From a virus: a stretch of 64,000 nt of DNA. The translations under genes and the position numbers were made by a program. The stretch covers positions 30,592 through 94,591 of IMG/VR virus record IMGVR_UViG_3300008120_000012; one strand, given 5' to 3'. Shown here piece by piece: positions 17,718 through 27,835 of this stretch. The notes under the pieces were generated by a model. It saw only the letters and a list, made by a program, of their open reading frames with translations. It did no database searches and was not told the DNA's origin. How positions within the stretch are numbered: the stretch's first letter is position 1; each line of letters begins with the position of its first letter.

Positions 17718-20700
17718 GTGTGGCAAAATGATGAATTAAAAAATCATTTAGAAACATCTTTTACTGTTCAGTCTCAAACTGCAGTAGTTGCTGAATGGAA
17801 TATGAACGTTCCTGGTAATATTTTTAAAATGGGTAATTATAGATATCGTAAAAATGATTCTACTTCTGATTATTTTAAAATTCCAAACTTTTTTGATCCA
17901 CTTGATGAAAGTAATCATTATACCAATGCAACTGATTCAGATGTTGTTATAGAAAGTGGATTAGAAACAGATACAGTAACTCCATTATTGTTTACGTATA
18001 CTAAAGAGTTAGAAAAATTATACTATTCCCTAGAAGATTGTTTTAAACCATACAGGCCAAGATCAGGAATTAACAAGGCATCATTTTTTAATAATAAATA
18101 TTTTTCTCATCCAAATCAAGATATGTATTTAAGACCAAGATATTATATGCCACACCGAGATGACCAATTTAAGTATTGGAGATCTTACAGAACCGAAAGT
18201 TTAGCATTAGAAGATGGATACGTAACTATACAAAGTAATAGTATCCCAATCCCATTGACTAGCGATAATAGCAACAAAGAGTACGGTATATCAAAATATG
18301 ATAACGCTAATGGTATATATTCAATTGACGATGCTTGTCCTTTCGTTGTTTATAAAGAGTCAGTTCCAGCAAATAGAATTATATGCAAAGTACAAACTAA
18401 CATTGGAGATATAAATCTTGGACCGTTTAAAAAAGATGGAGAAATTTTAAATGATCCATTTTATGGTCAAGAAAATGCAACAACTCCTGTAAGATTTACT
18501 ATTCAATATTTAAGTGAATATAATGAGTGGATAGATGCCTATTCATTTAATGAAGATTCGCTAAGGGATGATAATACTGATATTTTTAATAGTGACGGGT
18601 ATCTAAGTTTACAGTATGGGCTAGAAGTTCCAGATGCTTTTAAAGATAACTTTATTCTTGTAGGAACATCTACATCTGCTTCATCACTACCAACAAACAA
18701 TGTAAAGGGATATGCCTATTTAGTTAAAAGTACATCTTCTAGTCTTGGTATTTTGTATATTTGGAATGGCTCTGGATATTCTCAATTTACTCCAAAGTAC
18801 AGTTGGAAAATTGGAACTGACGGTGTATATGAAAATACACAATTTGTTACTGATTTTACAAATCCAGATTATTTTATAGATAGCAATGTTTTTGGTAAAA
18901 TATTTAGAGAGTTTGTTTTTATTAAAGGTCTTAGAGTTGTTGTAGAAACAATGAATGTTCCAAATGTACCATTTGAATTAATTGAACTATCTCCTAGACT
19001 AGTAGCAGATATGACTAATAAAACTATTAGTTTTTCAACTAGTAAAGTTTTATCTGATTTGGGAAATTCGTCTATACCCGTAGGAAATTTGCTGGCATCT
19101 ACTGGGTCCATATCTATTTTTGACAATGATAGTTCTTTCAATGAAAATAATATTTGGGATGGAAATGAAGGAAGTATAATAGCAAAATATTTTGATAAAA
19201 CAATTAAGTTCAATATATACGAGGTTATCAGAGAAGTAAATGATGTTAACTATTACATTCCAATAAAAACTTTGTACACTGAGGGAATGCCACAAACAAA
19301 CGCTATAGATGGCAACATAAGTTTTGCATTACGAGATTTTTATTTTTATTTTGAATCAGTTAAGGCTCCAGAAATATTAATAACAGAAGCATCTTTAAGT
19401 CAGGCAGTGGCTATTCTTTTAGACCATATTGGTTTTTCTAATTACATTTTTAAAAGACTTTCTAATGAAAAAGATCCTATAATTCCATACTTTTTTGTTG
19501 CTCCAGAACAAAACGTTGCAGAAGTTTTAAGACAACTTGCAATATCTACACAATCAGCAATGTATTTTGATGAATACAATAATTTTGTAGTTGTTAGTAA
19601 AAATTATTTATTAGATGAAACTGACGAAAGGCCAGTAGACATTGTGTTATATGGATCTAATAATTCATCAGAAGTTGGTATAAACAAAAACGTATACCCA
19701 AACAAACTTTCTAATATTATAGGAATATCTTCTCAAAACAAAAAAATATATAATGATGGTAATATTACATATACTGAAAGATATATTCAAAGATCTTATG
19801 GAAGTATTAAACAATCTCAAATGGTTGACCAAGATAAAACTTTTATATATAAACCAGTTTTGTTATGGGAAGTTTCTGGATCTGCTAAAACAAAAACGGC
19901 AAATAATGAAATGCAGTCAACATATGTATTGAGCGCATTACCATTAAACTCTGATCTTGATAATAATCCACCAAGTGTAGTTAATAATATTTTGATTAAT
20001 AATACTATTGATTTTGGAGAAAATGTATATTGGCTTGGAAGATATCAAGGATACTTCTATGCTGCTGGAGAAATAATTAGATTTGATGCAGTTCAATATA
20101 ATATACCAGGGGTGGGCAATGAATGGATAACCAGTGGTTTAGAGTATCAAAAATATTTTTCACAACTGCCATTTAATGGAAAGATGTATCCTACTGGATT
20201 AGTAAGAATATACGCAGAGCCATATTATGAAACAATTAATGGCAATACTGTGTTAAAAAACGGCGAGGTAGCACAACACGGCAGAGAACAATTTGGAACT
20301 ACTATACAATATCATAATGCTGGATTAGATAGTTATTGGTCAAGCAATGATTATGTTCAGGGTTGCGATATGCAATCAGAGTTACTGTATACAACAAAAA
20401 TTGACCCTACACTTCCTGCAGTTACCAATGGTGTTGCTGGTCTAAATAAAAGTAAAGCAGAAAAATCAAAAAGAAATGGTATTATTAAAAACTTATTTGC
20501 AACTTCATATGCAACTGAAACAGATGTACCATTATTAAAAACTACTCAAACTGGAACAATACAATCTTCCGCTCTTGTTTTTAATGGACCTATATTTGAA
20601 GCCACAGAAAAATCAAGGGACTTTGTTTCATATGTTTGGAAAGAGTTAGACAGGCCTTTTAAATGTTTTGGAACAAGAATGAGAATTATTGGAAGAATTG

Positions 20701-22121
20701 AATCTAACGGAGAATCAAATCAAACACCAGTAGGATCAACTACATATTTTAATATAACTGGCATAGATCCAACAAAAACAGTTACGCTGGGTGGAGGCTC
20801 TGGAGGTATTTGTCTTGTTAATCCAACAACAAATCAGGGTTATTACTTTGAAATTGCAGCCCTGACATCTTCTAATTTAAATAAATATTTAAATACAAAC
20901 TCAAGTGGTGAGGCAACTAACAATCTAGACAACATTTTATTTTATAAGGTGCAAAGAAATTCTAGCACTGGAAGGGCAGTACCAGTAAAACTATGGGGCG
21001 GTATAGGAAATATACTAGTTGACAGTGGTGAGTTTACTGGACAGTATAGAGTAGTTAATGAAAAAAATCCTACAGTATATGATTTAACAATAGAGTATAT
21101 GGATATAAATTCTAACAGAAGAGTGTTTTATTTATATATTAATAATAAATTAGTTCAAGTTGTTACTGACACATCTCCTATACCAATTACTGGAAATCAG
21201 GTTGGACTCTTTGTGCGTGGCTCAACAAAAATTATGTTTGAAAATATTTATGCACTTGGACAAAATTACTCTCAAAATTCTTCATTCCCAACTGGAATTC
21301 CAATCTCTAAAGTTTTTGGTGATGATGATGGAGAGATTAATGCAAATGAGTCTTTGAGTAAATATGCTATGAGTGGTATTATACAAAAAACATACATGAA
21401 AGGCATTATGCCGATGTGTATGCCAGTATATGATATTTTTTATGATGAATTTGGTACTATTATGAGAGAGGCATCTTATTTTAAAGTTAAATATGATAAA
21501 GCATATCCAGCATTATATGCAAAAATAGCAGCAACTTTTAATAGGTTAAAGGGCTATGTTATCTCTGGTTTTATGGCAGAATCATACGGTGCAGAATTTT
21601 TAGTATTTAACGCTACAGATACTACAATTAGTTTAGATGAAACAAGTGGCAACTATTTAAGAATTCAAGGCATAACATTTACGCAAGATACCACTCATAC
21701 TTTAACAGTAGATGAGTATTATAAAAAACGAGGTAACTTGTCTGACCCTGAATTAAAGGGAAATGTATTGGTAACATCACCACAAAGATTTATTGATGAA
21801 TATGATTCTATTCGTGTTAGCAGAATACAATATGGAAGAAATGAATTTACATTACAAGGTGTATATATTCAAGATCAAGACACGGCAGAGGATATACTAG
21901 GTTGGGTTATTGGCAAAACATCTAAGCCTAAAAAAACTATCGGTATGGAAATATTCTCTATACCAACGCTTCAATTAGGAGATATAATTAATATTGATTA
22001 TAAGACAGCAGATGGTGTTGATGTTATTTCTGACTCCAGCACAAGGTATGTTGTATATCAAATTGATTATGGTAAAAGTGTTGATGGCCCAATAATGTCT
22101 TTATATGCGGTGGAGGTGTAA
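17718..22121 (+). CDS. Large minor tail protein (tail hub/tip)
   Basis: A 1467-residue virion protein. It starts at GTG, since the overlapping ATG at 17716 hits a stop after seven codons. The N-terminal two thirds are beta-rich without recognised catalytic residues. A LamG/concanavalin-like block (MRIIGRIESNGES ... VFYLYINNKLVQVVTDTS ... VGLFVRGSTKIMFENIYALG) lies at about residues 990-1190. The C-terminus (FSIPTLQLGDIINIDYKTADG) resembles tail-hub domains. A LamG block could bind host glycans. It probably corresponds to the tail-associated tip protein. Confidence 0.7.
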   Translation: MWQNDELKNHLETSFTVQSQTAVVAEWNMNVPGNIFKMGNYRYRKNDSTSDYFKIPNFFDPLDESNHYTNATDSDVVIESGLETDTVTPLLFTYTKELEKLYYSLEDCFKPYRPRSGINKASFFNNKYFSHPNQDMYLRPRYYMPHRDDQFKYWRSYRTESLALEDGYVTIQSNSIPIPLTSDNSNKEYGISKYDNANGIYSIDDACPFVVYKESVPANRIICKVQTNIGDINLGPFKKDGEILNDPFYGQENATTPVRFTIQYLSEYNEWIDAYSFNEDSLRDDNTDIFNSDGYLSLQYGLEVPDAFKDNFILVGTSTSASSLPTNNVKGYAYLVKSTSSSLGILYIWNGSGYSQFTPKYSWKIGTDGVYENTQFVTDFTNPDYFIDSNVFGKIFREFVFIKGLRVVVETMNVPNVPFELIELSPRLVADMTNKTISFSTSKVLSDLGNSSIPVGNLLASTGSISIFDNDSSFNENNIWDGNEGSIIAKYFDKTIKFNIYEVIREVNDVNYYIPIKTLYTEGMPQTNAIDGNISFALRDFYFYFESVKAPEILITEASLSQAVAILLDHIGFSNYIFKRLSNEKDPIIPYFFVAPEQNVAEVLRQLAISTQSAMYFDEYNNFVVVSKNYLLDETDERPVDIVLYGSNNSSEVGINKNVYPNKLSNIIGISSQNKKIYNDGNITYTERYIQRSYGSIKQSQMVDQDKTFIYKPVLLWEVSGSAKTKTANNEMQSTYVLSALPLNSDLDNNPPSVVNNILINNTIDFGENVYWLGRYQGYFYAAGEIIRFDAVQYNIPGVGNEWITSGLEYQKYFSQLPFNGKMYPTGLVRIYAEPYYETINGNTVLKNGEVAQHGREQFGTTIQYHNAGLDSYWSSNDYVQGCDMQSELLYTTKIDPTLPAVTNGVAGLNKSKAEKSKRNGIIKNLFATSYATETDVPLLKTTQTGTIQSSALVFNGPIFEATEKSRDFVSYVWKELDRPFKCFGTRMRIIGRIESNGESNQTPVGSTTYFNITGIDPTKTVTLGGGSGGICLVNPTTNQGYYFEIAALTSSNLNKYLNTNSSGEATNNLDNILFYKVQRNSSTGRAVPVKLWGGIGNILVDSGEFTGQYRVVNEKNPTVYDLTIEYMDINSNRRVFYLYINNKLVQVVTDTSPIPITGNQVGLFVRGSTKIMFENIYALGQNYSQNSSFPTGIPISKVFGDDDGEINANESLSKYAMSGIIQKTYMKGIMPMCMPVYDIFYDEFGTIMREASYFKVKYDKAYPALYAKIAATFNRLKGYVISGFMAESYGAEFLVFNATDTTISLDETSGNYLRIQGITFTQDTTHTLTVDEYYKKRGNLSDPELKGNVLVTSPQRFIDEYDSIRVSRIQYGRNEFTLQGVYIQDQDTAEDILGWVIGKTSKPKKTIGMEIFSIPTLQLGDIINIDYKTADGVDVISDSSTRYVVYQIDYGKSVDGPIMSLYAVEV

Positions 22122-22125
22122 AACT

Positions 22126-22941
22126 ATGGCAATGAGTGCATCAGAATGGGATGACTTAAATAGTATGCTCCCTGCAGAAGACCAAATGTCTTATCAAGAT
22201 TATTTGGCTTCAGTTACTCCAGCATCAGATCCAAACGCAGATACTTTTAGTCCATCATTCACTGACTACTGGTCTAATTCTGGAGACTATTGGATGGCCA
22301 TGGGTGATAAATATGCTGCAGAGGCTGCTGCTGCTACGCCATACATTGCACCGCCATACTTTTCATTTATTTGGGGTGGCGCTCCAAGAGAAACGCCTCC
22401 TGCTGAGCCGTACGTTCCTCCATACGTTCCGCCATACGTTGCTCCATATGTCCCTCCATATGTTCCTCCATATTTCCCCTCAACTCCTCCACCCCCTCCA
22501 CCCCCTCCACCGCCTCCACCACCTGTAAAAACGGCTACTCCTCAATATGTACTATTTGATGATGACGAAGTTCCTATTGATGCTATAGTAGATCTTTTAT
22601 TTGAAGATATTGGTGGACAAGAATTATTGTTAACAGGTAGATTTGATACTATTAATGGAATAGATGTTGCATATCAGCCAATCGCTAATCTTGGTATTAT
22701 TAATGAAGAATACAACCCAAACAATATTATTAGGTTACAAAATACATCTGATAAATTCTTTGCAAACTATACAATTAAATTATCAGAAAGAATACCAGTG
22801 GTAGGCAATGGTCCAAATGGCGATAATGTTTACTTAGATTCTAGTGGTAATCTTGTAATTGAATTTGTTAATCTTCAAAATGATGAGCAGGTTGAGGTTC
22901 AGGTTACATTAAATGGTACAATATATGAGATAGGAATATAA
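22126..22941 (+). CDS. Proline-rich minor tail protein
   Basis: A 271-residue protein. The ATG at 22126 is preferred over the ATG at 22105 because GGAGGTG (22112-22118) sits 7 bases before it. The N-terminus (SASEWDDLNSMLPAEDQ) is helical. About residues 95-135 are tandem PPYVPPYVAPYVPPYFP units followed by a run of 13 prolines, a stiff polyproline rod. The C-terminal 135 residues form a beta domain (GRFDTINGIDVAYQPIANLG, IKLSERIPVVGNGPNG). The rod probably spaces a receptor-binding or hub domain from the tail tip. Confidence 0.65.
   Translation: MAMSASEWDDLNSMLPAEDQMSYQDYLASVTPASDPNADTFSPSFTDYWSNSGDYWMAMGDKYAAEAAAATPYIAPPYFSFIWGGAPRETPPAEPYVPPYVPPYVAPYVPPYVPPYFPSTPPPPPPPPPPPPPVKTATPQYVLFDDDEVPIDAIVDLLFEDIGGQELLLTGRFDTINGIDVAYQPIANLGIINEEYNPNNIIRLQNTSDKFFANYTIKLSERIPVVGNGPNGDNVYLDSSGNLVIEFVNLQNDEQVEVQVTLNGTIYEIGI
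22408..22526 (+). repeat. Tandem PPYVP / polyproline-coding repeat
   Basis: Six near-identical (CCATAYGTTCCTC)-type units encode P-Y-V-P-P and run into CCACCCCCTCCAC repeats encoding 13 consecutive prolines. This is a low-complexity expansion within the minor tail gene. Confidence 0.75.
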
Positions 22942-24461
22942 TGATAACAGAAACTGGCAAAGAGATTATTGCAAAGTATTTGATGGGTTTAACCCCAGCA
23001 TATGCTTCGTATATTGCTATAGGCTGTGGGGCTAAACCAAGACCAAATGTAACTCAAATAACAGGAGTTTCTTCTTCTGGTACCACCATCACCTGTGCAT
23101 CTACAAGCGGCCTTTGGGTGGGTGCAATTTTGTCACAAGTTACTGTTGGGACTGGAGTTTTAGCAACCAATACTGCGGTAGTAACAATAATCAGTGGAAC
23201 ACAGTTTACAGTAGATCAAGCACCAACAACTCCACTATCTTCAGCAACAGTTTCAATAAAAACTGATAATAGAAAAACTGTTTTAGATTTTGAAACACTT
23301 CGTATTCCTATTTCATCAAGAGGGTATATCAATGATAATGGTATAAATAAAATTGTATTTACTGGCGAATTGCCAACAGAAGAAAGGTATGAGATTTCAG
23401 AAATAGCAATTTATTCAGCAGGGTCTAATCCTTCTGCAGCATCCTTTGATAGCAGAGCGTTATTTACATTCACTGACGCTGAAAACTGGCAATACAATGA
23501 TGGAACAACTCTTTCTGCTCCTACATCCATACTTAGTTCATTAACAGATGGATCAAACAATATAACATCAGTAGCAAATGCAATTCAGACTACAGCAAAT
23601 AACACAGCATTTTTAAATGCAACAAGAGCGGGAAGATATGAAAGATGTAGATATTTTAATAATGTTATTATGTTGCGTGGAAATACTTCACATCTAAGTT
23701 CAAACACTGGTGTATTTACTGTAGGATCTAATCCAAAACTGTTGCAACTAACTGGACAAACATTTAATTTTAGTCAAAACTCTCCATCAGATTTAATTAA
23801 GATTGCATTTTCTATTGTAAATGTTACTGGAGGATCTGGTTTAAGCCCAGACAAGGCAAGAGTGCTTATTGAATTTAGTAACACAGATGGAACTCAGTAT
23901 GCTCGTTTTAACGGAGAAGCACTAAATTCAACTTTTAATTTTAATACTAATAGATATATGGTTGTTAAAAAAAGATTAGATGAATTAACATACTCTGCAA
24001 CGTTTTCATGGCAGGCAATGTCAATAGTTAAAATTTATGTTAGTGCTTTATATAATTTAACAATTACAAACAAGGCTGCCGATACAACATATGTTACATT
24101 AACCACATCCTCAGCACATAACCTGAGTGCAGGAGATAATGTCCTTGTTGCTGGAATTGACTCAAGATGTAATGGCCAATTTGTAGTTTTTGATACACCA
24201 ACACCAACTACTTTTAGATATGCTAATGCTGGAACTACTCTTTCTTCAACTGCTGTTTCTCCCAACGTTGTAATTGAAGCATCTTTATCATCATATTTTA
24301 TTGCCTTAGATGCAATAAGATTTGATAATGTTGGAACCATTAATCCATTATATGGAATGACTGGTTATAGTATTGTACAAAATTCTGATGCAGCAACAGT
24401 TGTTAAATCTTCTAACTCAAACAACTATGTAGAGTTTAGAGTTGTAGTGGATGTGACCTGA
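22941..24461 (+). CDS. Tail tip/baseplate-like structural protein
   Basis: A 506-residue Thr/Ser/Asn-rich protein. The start (MITETGKEIIAKYLMGLTPAYASYIAIGCGAKP) is of a type common in phage tail-tip proteins. Two inserted modules rich in T-V-T-I-S (about residues 35-110 and 368-430, the latter with SSAHNLSAGDNVLVAGID) resemble small beta repeats found in viral tail proteins. It overlaps the previous stop by one base and ends one base into the next gene, in a run of tail genes. The specific role is unknown; receptor binding is possible. Confidence 0.6.
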   Translation: MITETGKEIIAKYLMGLTPAYASYIAIGCGAKPRPNVTQITGVSSSGTTITCASTSGLWVGAILSQVTVGTGVLATNTAVVTIISGTQFTVDQAPTTPLSSATVSIKTDNRKTVLDFETLRIPISSRGYINDNGINKIVFTGELPTEERYEISEIAIYSAGSNPSAASFDSRALFTFTDAENWQYNDGTTLSAPTSILSSLTDGSNNITSVANAIQTTANNTAFLNATRAGRYERCRYFNNVIMLRGNTSHLSSNTGVFTVGSNPKLLQLTGQTFNFSQNSPSDLIKIAFSIVNVTGGSGLSPDKARVLIEFSNTDGTQYARFNGEALNSTFNFNTNRYMVVKKRLDELTYSATFSWQAMSIVKIYVSALYNLTITNKAADTTYVTLTTSSAHNLSAGDNVLVAGIDSRCNGQFVVFDTPTPTTFRYANAGTTLSSTAVSPNVVIEASLSSYFIALDAIRFDNVGTINPLYGMTGYSIVQNSDAATVVKSSNSNNYVEFRVVVDVT

Positions 24462-24928
24462 TGGCTGATTCTAATATTAAAAAAGTTGTAATAAACAAAA
24501 TAGATTTACCACCTATTGATGCAAATAACTTTTCTTATAATATACGATATCGTTTAATATCAGAAGATAAAAACAGAACTTCTCATTGGTCTAGAATACA
24601 TAATATTGATGCTACAGATCAGGCACCAGGAACATTTTTTGATTATTCTTATTTTAAAGAAGTAGTGAGTACTGGAACAGGCACCACCACGGCAATAAGA
24701 TTAAACTGGATAGTTCCAACAACTTATGCTGGAAGTACATTTGATATTTTTGTTAAAAGAAATGCTGGGGCATACTCTTATTATGCAACATCATTTACAA
24801 ATAATTATGTTATTTTAAGAGAGTCCACAGAGACAAGTATTACTATTTTAGTTCAAATGCCCACATATCCCAAGGTACAGACAGCATCTGCTAAACTATT
24901 TGAAACAGTTGCAATAACTGTACCTTAA
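24461..24928 (+). CDS. Structural protein with fibronectin-like pattern
   Basis: A 155-residue protein with the strand pattern of a fibronectin type III/Ig-like domain (SYNIRYRLISEDKNRTSHWSR; AIRLNWIVPTTYAGSTFDIFV). Such domains decorate many phage tails. It shares a one-base overlap with the previous gene. No catalytic residues were seen. Confidence 0.55.
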   Translation: MADSNIKKVVINKIDLPPIDANNFSYNIRYRLISEDKNRTSHWSRIHNIDATDQAPGTFFDYSYFKEVVSTGTGTTTAIRLNWIVPTTYAGSTFDIFVKRNAGAYSYYATSFTNNYVILRESTETSITILVQMPTYPKVQTASAKLFETVAITVP

Positions 24929-24937
24929 TGATATAAT
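24929..24937 (+). promoter_or_regulatory. Extended -10 promoter (TGATATAAT)
   Basis: TGATATAAT overlaps the previous stop region; an SD (AGGAGGA) follows before the ATG at 24953. Confidence 0.5.
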
Positions 24938-24952
24938 ATAATAGGAGGAATA

Positions 24953-25396
24953 ATGGCAAAAGTACCGCTACCAGAAAGAGGGCAACCGCTAGATGTTGCA
25001 TATCTATATAAAATTACTAGTGCGATAAATCAATTATCAGACTCAGTTTCCTCTGCTACTTATAACTATACTACTATTGATACAGTATCATCAGGAAAAC
25101 AAAATATTAAAACATCAGAAGCCAGAGTAATTGGTGGCTTTATTACAGTTTCTATTGATAGTACCGTTACTGCATCTCAAACAAAATCTTTTACATATAC
25201 ATTTCCAAGTGATTTTAAGTATACCCCAATAGTTACTGCATCGCCAGTTAACAGTGGAAAGACCACAGCAGGAGAAAATGTTACAGTAGTTCTTACAGAC
25301 ATTACAAGGTCAAGTGTAACTGGTTTCGTTAGATATAACGCAAACGGTCAGGTATCAACTATTGTTAATTTAATTATCATTGGAATACCTAATTAA
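24953..25396 (+). CDS. Small tail-fibre-like structural protein
   Basis: A 147-residue protein. A short helical N-terminus (LPERGQPLDVAYLYKITSAINQLSDSVS) likely trimerises. It is followed by a beta domain (GGFITVSIDSTVTASQTKSF ... FVRYNANGQVSTIVNLIIIGIP) that resembles C-terminal fibre/knob domains. It is the last tail gene before replication genes. Strong SD. A minus-strand gene at 60476-60919 has a similar general layout. Confidence 0.55.
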   Translation: MAKVPLPERGQPLDVAYLYKITSAINQLSDSVSSATYNYTTIDTVSSGKQNIKTSEARVIGGFITVSIDSTVTASQTKSFTYTFPSDFKYTPIVTASPVNSGKTTAGENVTVVLTDITRSSVTGFVRYNANGQVSTIVNLIIIGIPN

Positions 25397-25587
25397 TGTT
25401 AAAGTGCAATAGATGCAATGGGAGGATGTTTGTTGACAGACAATATACAACAGTAGATCACGTTGAGATTTATTGTATTATATGTGGATCAAGAACTTTT
25501 TTTCATCCACCGTCTGAATCTCCAAAAGGATTATGGATACTGCAAAAGGAAAAATTCAGAGCCAAGCATATAATAATGCCCCTGTAG
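25396..25587 (+). CDS. Small zinc-ribbon protein
   Basis: A 63-residue protein with C-x2-C (CNRC, residues 4-7) and a second C-x2-C (CIIC, residues 27-30), a minimal zinc ribbon. The basic, hydrophobic C-terminus overlaps the start of the next gene by 55 bases. Such mini-ribbons often bind nucleic acid or act as adaptors in phages, but no function can be given. Its ATG overlaps the previous stop (TTAATG). Confidence 0.6.
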   Translation: MLKCNRCNGRMFVDRQYTTVDHVEIYCIICGSRTFFHPPSESPKGLWILQKEKFRAKHIIMPL

Positions 25588-26075
25588 TTAAAGGAAATAA
25601 AAAAGTTTGGTTTCTTAATAATGATTTAGTTAGACCTCATCATTATAATCGGGCAAATGGTATAGTAACAGTTTATAATATAAATAAAGATAGATTAGAA
25701 ACTTGTTTGCTTTCTGATTTTAAAAAAAATAGAGAGAAGGCTTACACTGTTGGAGAAACTGCAGAACTAATTAATCGTCATAAAAAATATATACCAGATT
25801 TAATAAAGCGTGGTGTTATTCCCCCACCAGTAGGATCTTCAAAAGATGGCAAGCGGGGATTTCAAATAAGATGTTATTATTCAGAGTCGCAAGTTAAGCA
25901 GATTCGTGATATACTGGCAAGTATCCATATTGGACAGCCAAGAAAAGATGGGTTGGTAACAAATAATATGACACCAAGTCCACAAGAGTTGACAAGAAGA
26001 ATGGGTCAGGGTATACTTACATATACAAAAACTGAAGATGGTAGATTTATTCCAGTCTGGAATGAATCAATATAA
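25533..26075 (+). CDS. HTH (MerR/excisionase-like) DNA-binding protein
   Basis: A 180-residue basic protein. Residues 70-125 (AYTVGETAELINRHKKYIPDLIKRGVIPPP) have the layout of a winged HTH of the MerR/excisionase type. The region before it is Lys/Asn/Arg rich. It lies at the junction of virion and replication modules, so it may be a regulator. The ATG at 25533 lies inside the previous gene; no better start occurs close by. Confidence 0.6.
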   Translation: MDTAKGKIQSQAYNNAPVVKGNKKVWFLNNDLVRPHHYNRANGIVTVYNINKDRLETCLLSDFKKNREKAYTVGETAELINRHKKYIPDLIKRGVIPPPVGSSKDGKRGFQIRCYYSESQVKQIRDILASIHIGQPRKDGLVTNNMTPSPQELTRRMGQGILTYTKTEDGRFIPVWNESI

Positions 26076-26092
26076 TATAATTTGGAGGGGTA

Positions 26093-26302
26093 ATGGAATC
26101 AAACGATACAACAAAAGTATCTGTTACATTGGGATATACGCTTAATCTTGGAAACTTTCAGTCACTAAGATTAGATTTAGGCGTTGTAGATTCAAAGCGT
26201 GATGGAGAAAATACAGATCAGGCTTTTGAGCGTGTTTATAAATTTGTTGAAGACAAATTGTCATCAAAGATATCAGAAGCAAAAACTGAACTAGAAGAAT
26301 AA
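26093..26302 (+). CDS. Conserved hypothetical protein
   Basis: A 69-residue acidic protein. The N-terminal half is beta (VSVTLGYTLNLGNFQSLRLDLGVVD) and the C-terminal half an amphipathic helix (AFERVYKFVEDKLSSKISEA). Strong SD (TTGGAGGGG). It overlaps the next gene by one base and begins the replication operon. No enzyme motif. Confidence 0.6.
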   Translation: MESNDTTKVSVTLGYTLNLGNFQSLRLDLGVVDSKRDGENTDQAFERVYKFVEDKLSSKISEAKTELEE

Positions 26303-26610
26303 TGGCTGATCGTAAGGACCGCATGGCACTTCTTAGCCGATATAATAAATATCATTTGCAACGATATGAAAAAAAGGCTAATTTAAATCTTAATGTAGAG
26401 CAGTGGGCTGCTGATGCACTGGTTGAGTCATATGGCTTGCCTATTTGTTATGATATTTTAGAATACTACTTTAAGGTAAGTCAGACACCATCGTGGAACT
26501 TTTTTGCTTACAATGCAGAAAAAATATTACAGGCTAAAGAAGACAGAGAGCAAGACAATAAAGAGAGGGCAGAAAGAAGAGAGATGGCTAGGAAGTGGTT
26601 AAGTGAATAA
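26302..26610 (+). CDS. Hypothetical protein next to helicase (possible loader)
   Basis: A 102-residue helical, highly charged protein with a basic start and a Glu/Arg-rich C-terminal helix. It includes WAADALVESYGLPICYDILEYYF. Its 8-base overlap with the DnaB-type helicase gene suggests tight coupling. Small helical proteins at this place are sometimes helicase loaders, but nothing in the sequence proves this. Confidence 0.5.
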   Translation: MADRKDRMALLSRYNKYHLQRYEKKANLNLNVEQWAADALVESYGLPICYDILEYYFKVSQTPSWNFFAYNAEKILQAKEDREQDNKERAERREMARKWLSE

Positions 26611-27829
26611 TGTAGAGTCAAAGGTTATTTCAGCCCTATTAAAAGATAAGCAGATTCATGTTTTGCTACAAGCCAACATAGATGGTATCTTACGAACACA
26701 CAGTGATATCTGGAATTTTATAAAAAGATATTTTGAAACTAATAGTACCGTTCCTCCAGTATCTTTGGTAATAGAAAAATTCAGAGACTTTCAACCAGCA
26801 GAAGAGGTTGGCTCAACCAAACACCATTTAGAAGAGTTGCAAGCAGAATACCTAAATGATAGTTTGAAAGATATATTAAGAAGTGCTGCAACAGAAATTC
26901 AAAGTGGTCAAAGTGTTGTTGCATTAGATCAACTAATTACAAAGACATCCGAATTAAAGAAAAATACATCTGTAATTCGTGATATTGATGTAACAGATCT
27001 TGAATCTGCTGTTGCGTATTTTGAGCAAGTTAAAAAACAACAAGAGGCTGGTATTGTTGGAATCAAGACTGGTCTACCAGGATTTGATAACTATCTTCCT
27101 GCAGGGATTATGCCAGGTCAACTTGGAGTGTTTCTAGCATATCCAGGTATTGGTAAATCATGGTTAGCACTTTACTTTGCTGTTCAAGCATGGAAGCAGG
27201 GCAAGAGTCCTATGGTTATTTCACTTGAAATGTCAGAGACAGAAGTGCGTAATCGTGTTTATACAATCATGGGGGAAGGCTTATGGTCACATCGTAAAAT
27301 ATCAAATGGTGATATTGAAATTGATATGCTTAAGAAGTGGCACAAAGATAGACTAGAGGGCAAGCCAGAATTTCATATTATTTCAAATGATAGCGGTGGA
27401 GAAATTAATCCATCAGTATTACGTGGAAAGATAGATCAATACAAGCCAGACTTTGTAATCGTTGACTACCTTCAGTTAATGGCTCCTAATCAGAAGTCAG
27501 ATAATGAAACGGTACGAATGAAGAACCTTTCACGAGAACTTAAACTTATGGCTATTGGTGAAGAAGTTCCTATTATTGCTATTTCATCTGCTACTCCAGA
27601 TGATGTTAATGATCTTAGTACAGTGCCAACTTTAGGACAAACTGCTTGGTCAAGACAGATTGCTTATGATGCTGACTGGGTAATGGCTTTGGGTCGTGCT
27701 ACAAATAGTGATATTATAGAATGTGCTTTTCGTAAAAACCGTAATGGTTTTATGGGAGAATTCTTGGTTCAAGTAGATTTTGATAGAGGCTACTATAAAT
27801 ATAAGGATTACGAAGATAAGCAGTTATAA
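26603..27829 (+). CDS. dnaB: Replicative DNA helicase, DnaB-type
   Basis: A 408-residue RecA-fold helicase that unwinds DNA at the phage fork. The N-terminal domain (residues 1-120) is helical as in DnaB. Walker A is YPGIGKSW (about residues 179-186), followed by SLEMSETEVRNRV typical of DnaB motif 1a. Walker B is FVIVDYLQLM (about residue 283), and motif H4-like RKNRNGF is near the C-terminus. It starts at GTG overlapping the preceding gene. Primase, SSB and polymerase genes follow. Confidence 0.9.
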   Translation: MNNVESKVISALLKDKQIHVLLQANIDGILRTHSDIWNFIKRYFETNSTVPPVSLVIEKFRDFQPAEEVGSTKHHLEELQAEYLNDSLKDILRSAATEIQSGQSVVALDQLITKTSELKKNTSVIRDIDVTDLESAVAYFEQVKKQQEAGIVGIKTGLPGFDNYLPAGIMPGQLGVFLAYPGIGKSWLALYFAVQAWKQGKSPMVISLEMSETEVRNRVYTIMGEGLWSHRKISNGDIEIDMLKKWHKDRLEGKPEFHIISNDSGGEINPSVLRGKIDQYKPDFVIVDYLQLMAPNQKSDNETVRMKNLSRELKLMAIGEEVPIIAISSATPDDVNDLSTVPTLGQTAWSRQIAYDADWVMALGRATNSDIIECAFRKNRNGFMGEFLVQVDFDRGYYKYKDYEDKQL

Positions 27830-27835
27830 TATGGT

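Noticed and set aside
27825-27830. TATAAT at the helicase stop as a promoter
   Set aside because: No TG extension or -35, and it leaves only 5 bases to the GTG; probably chance, as TTATAA-type stops are frequent in this A+T-rich genome.
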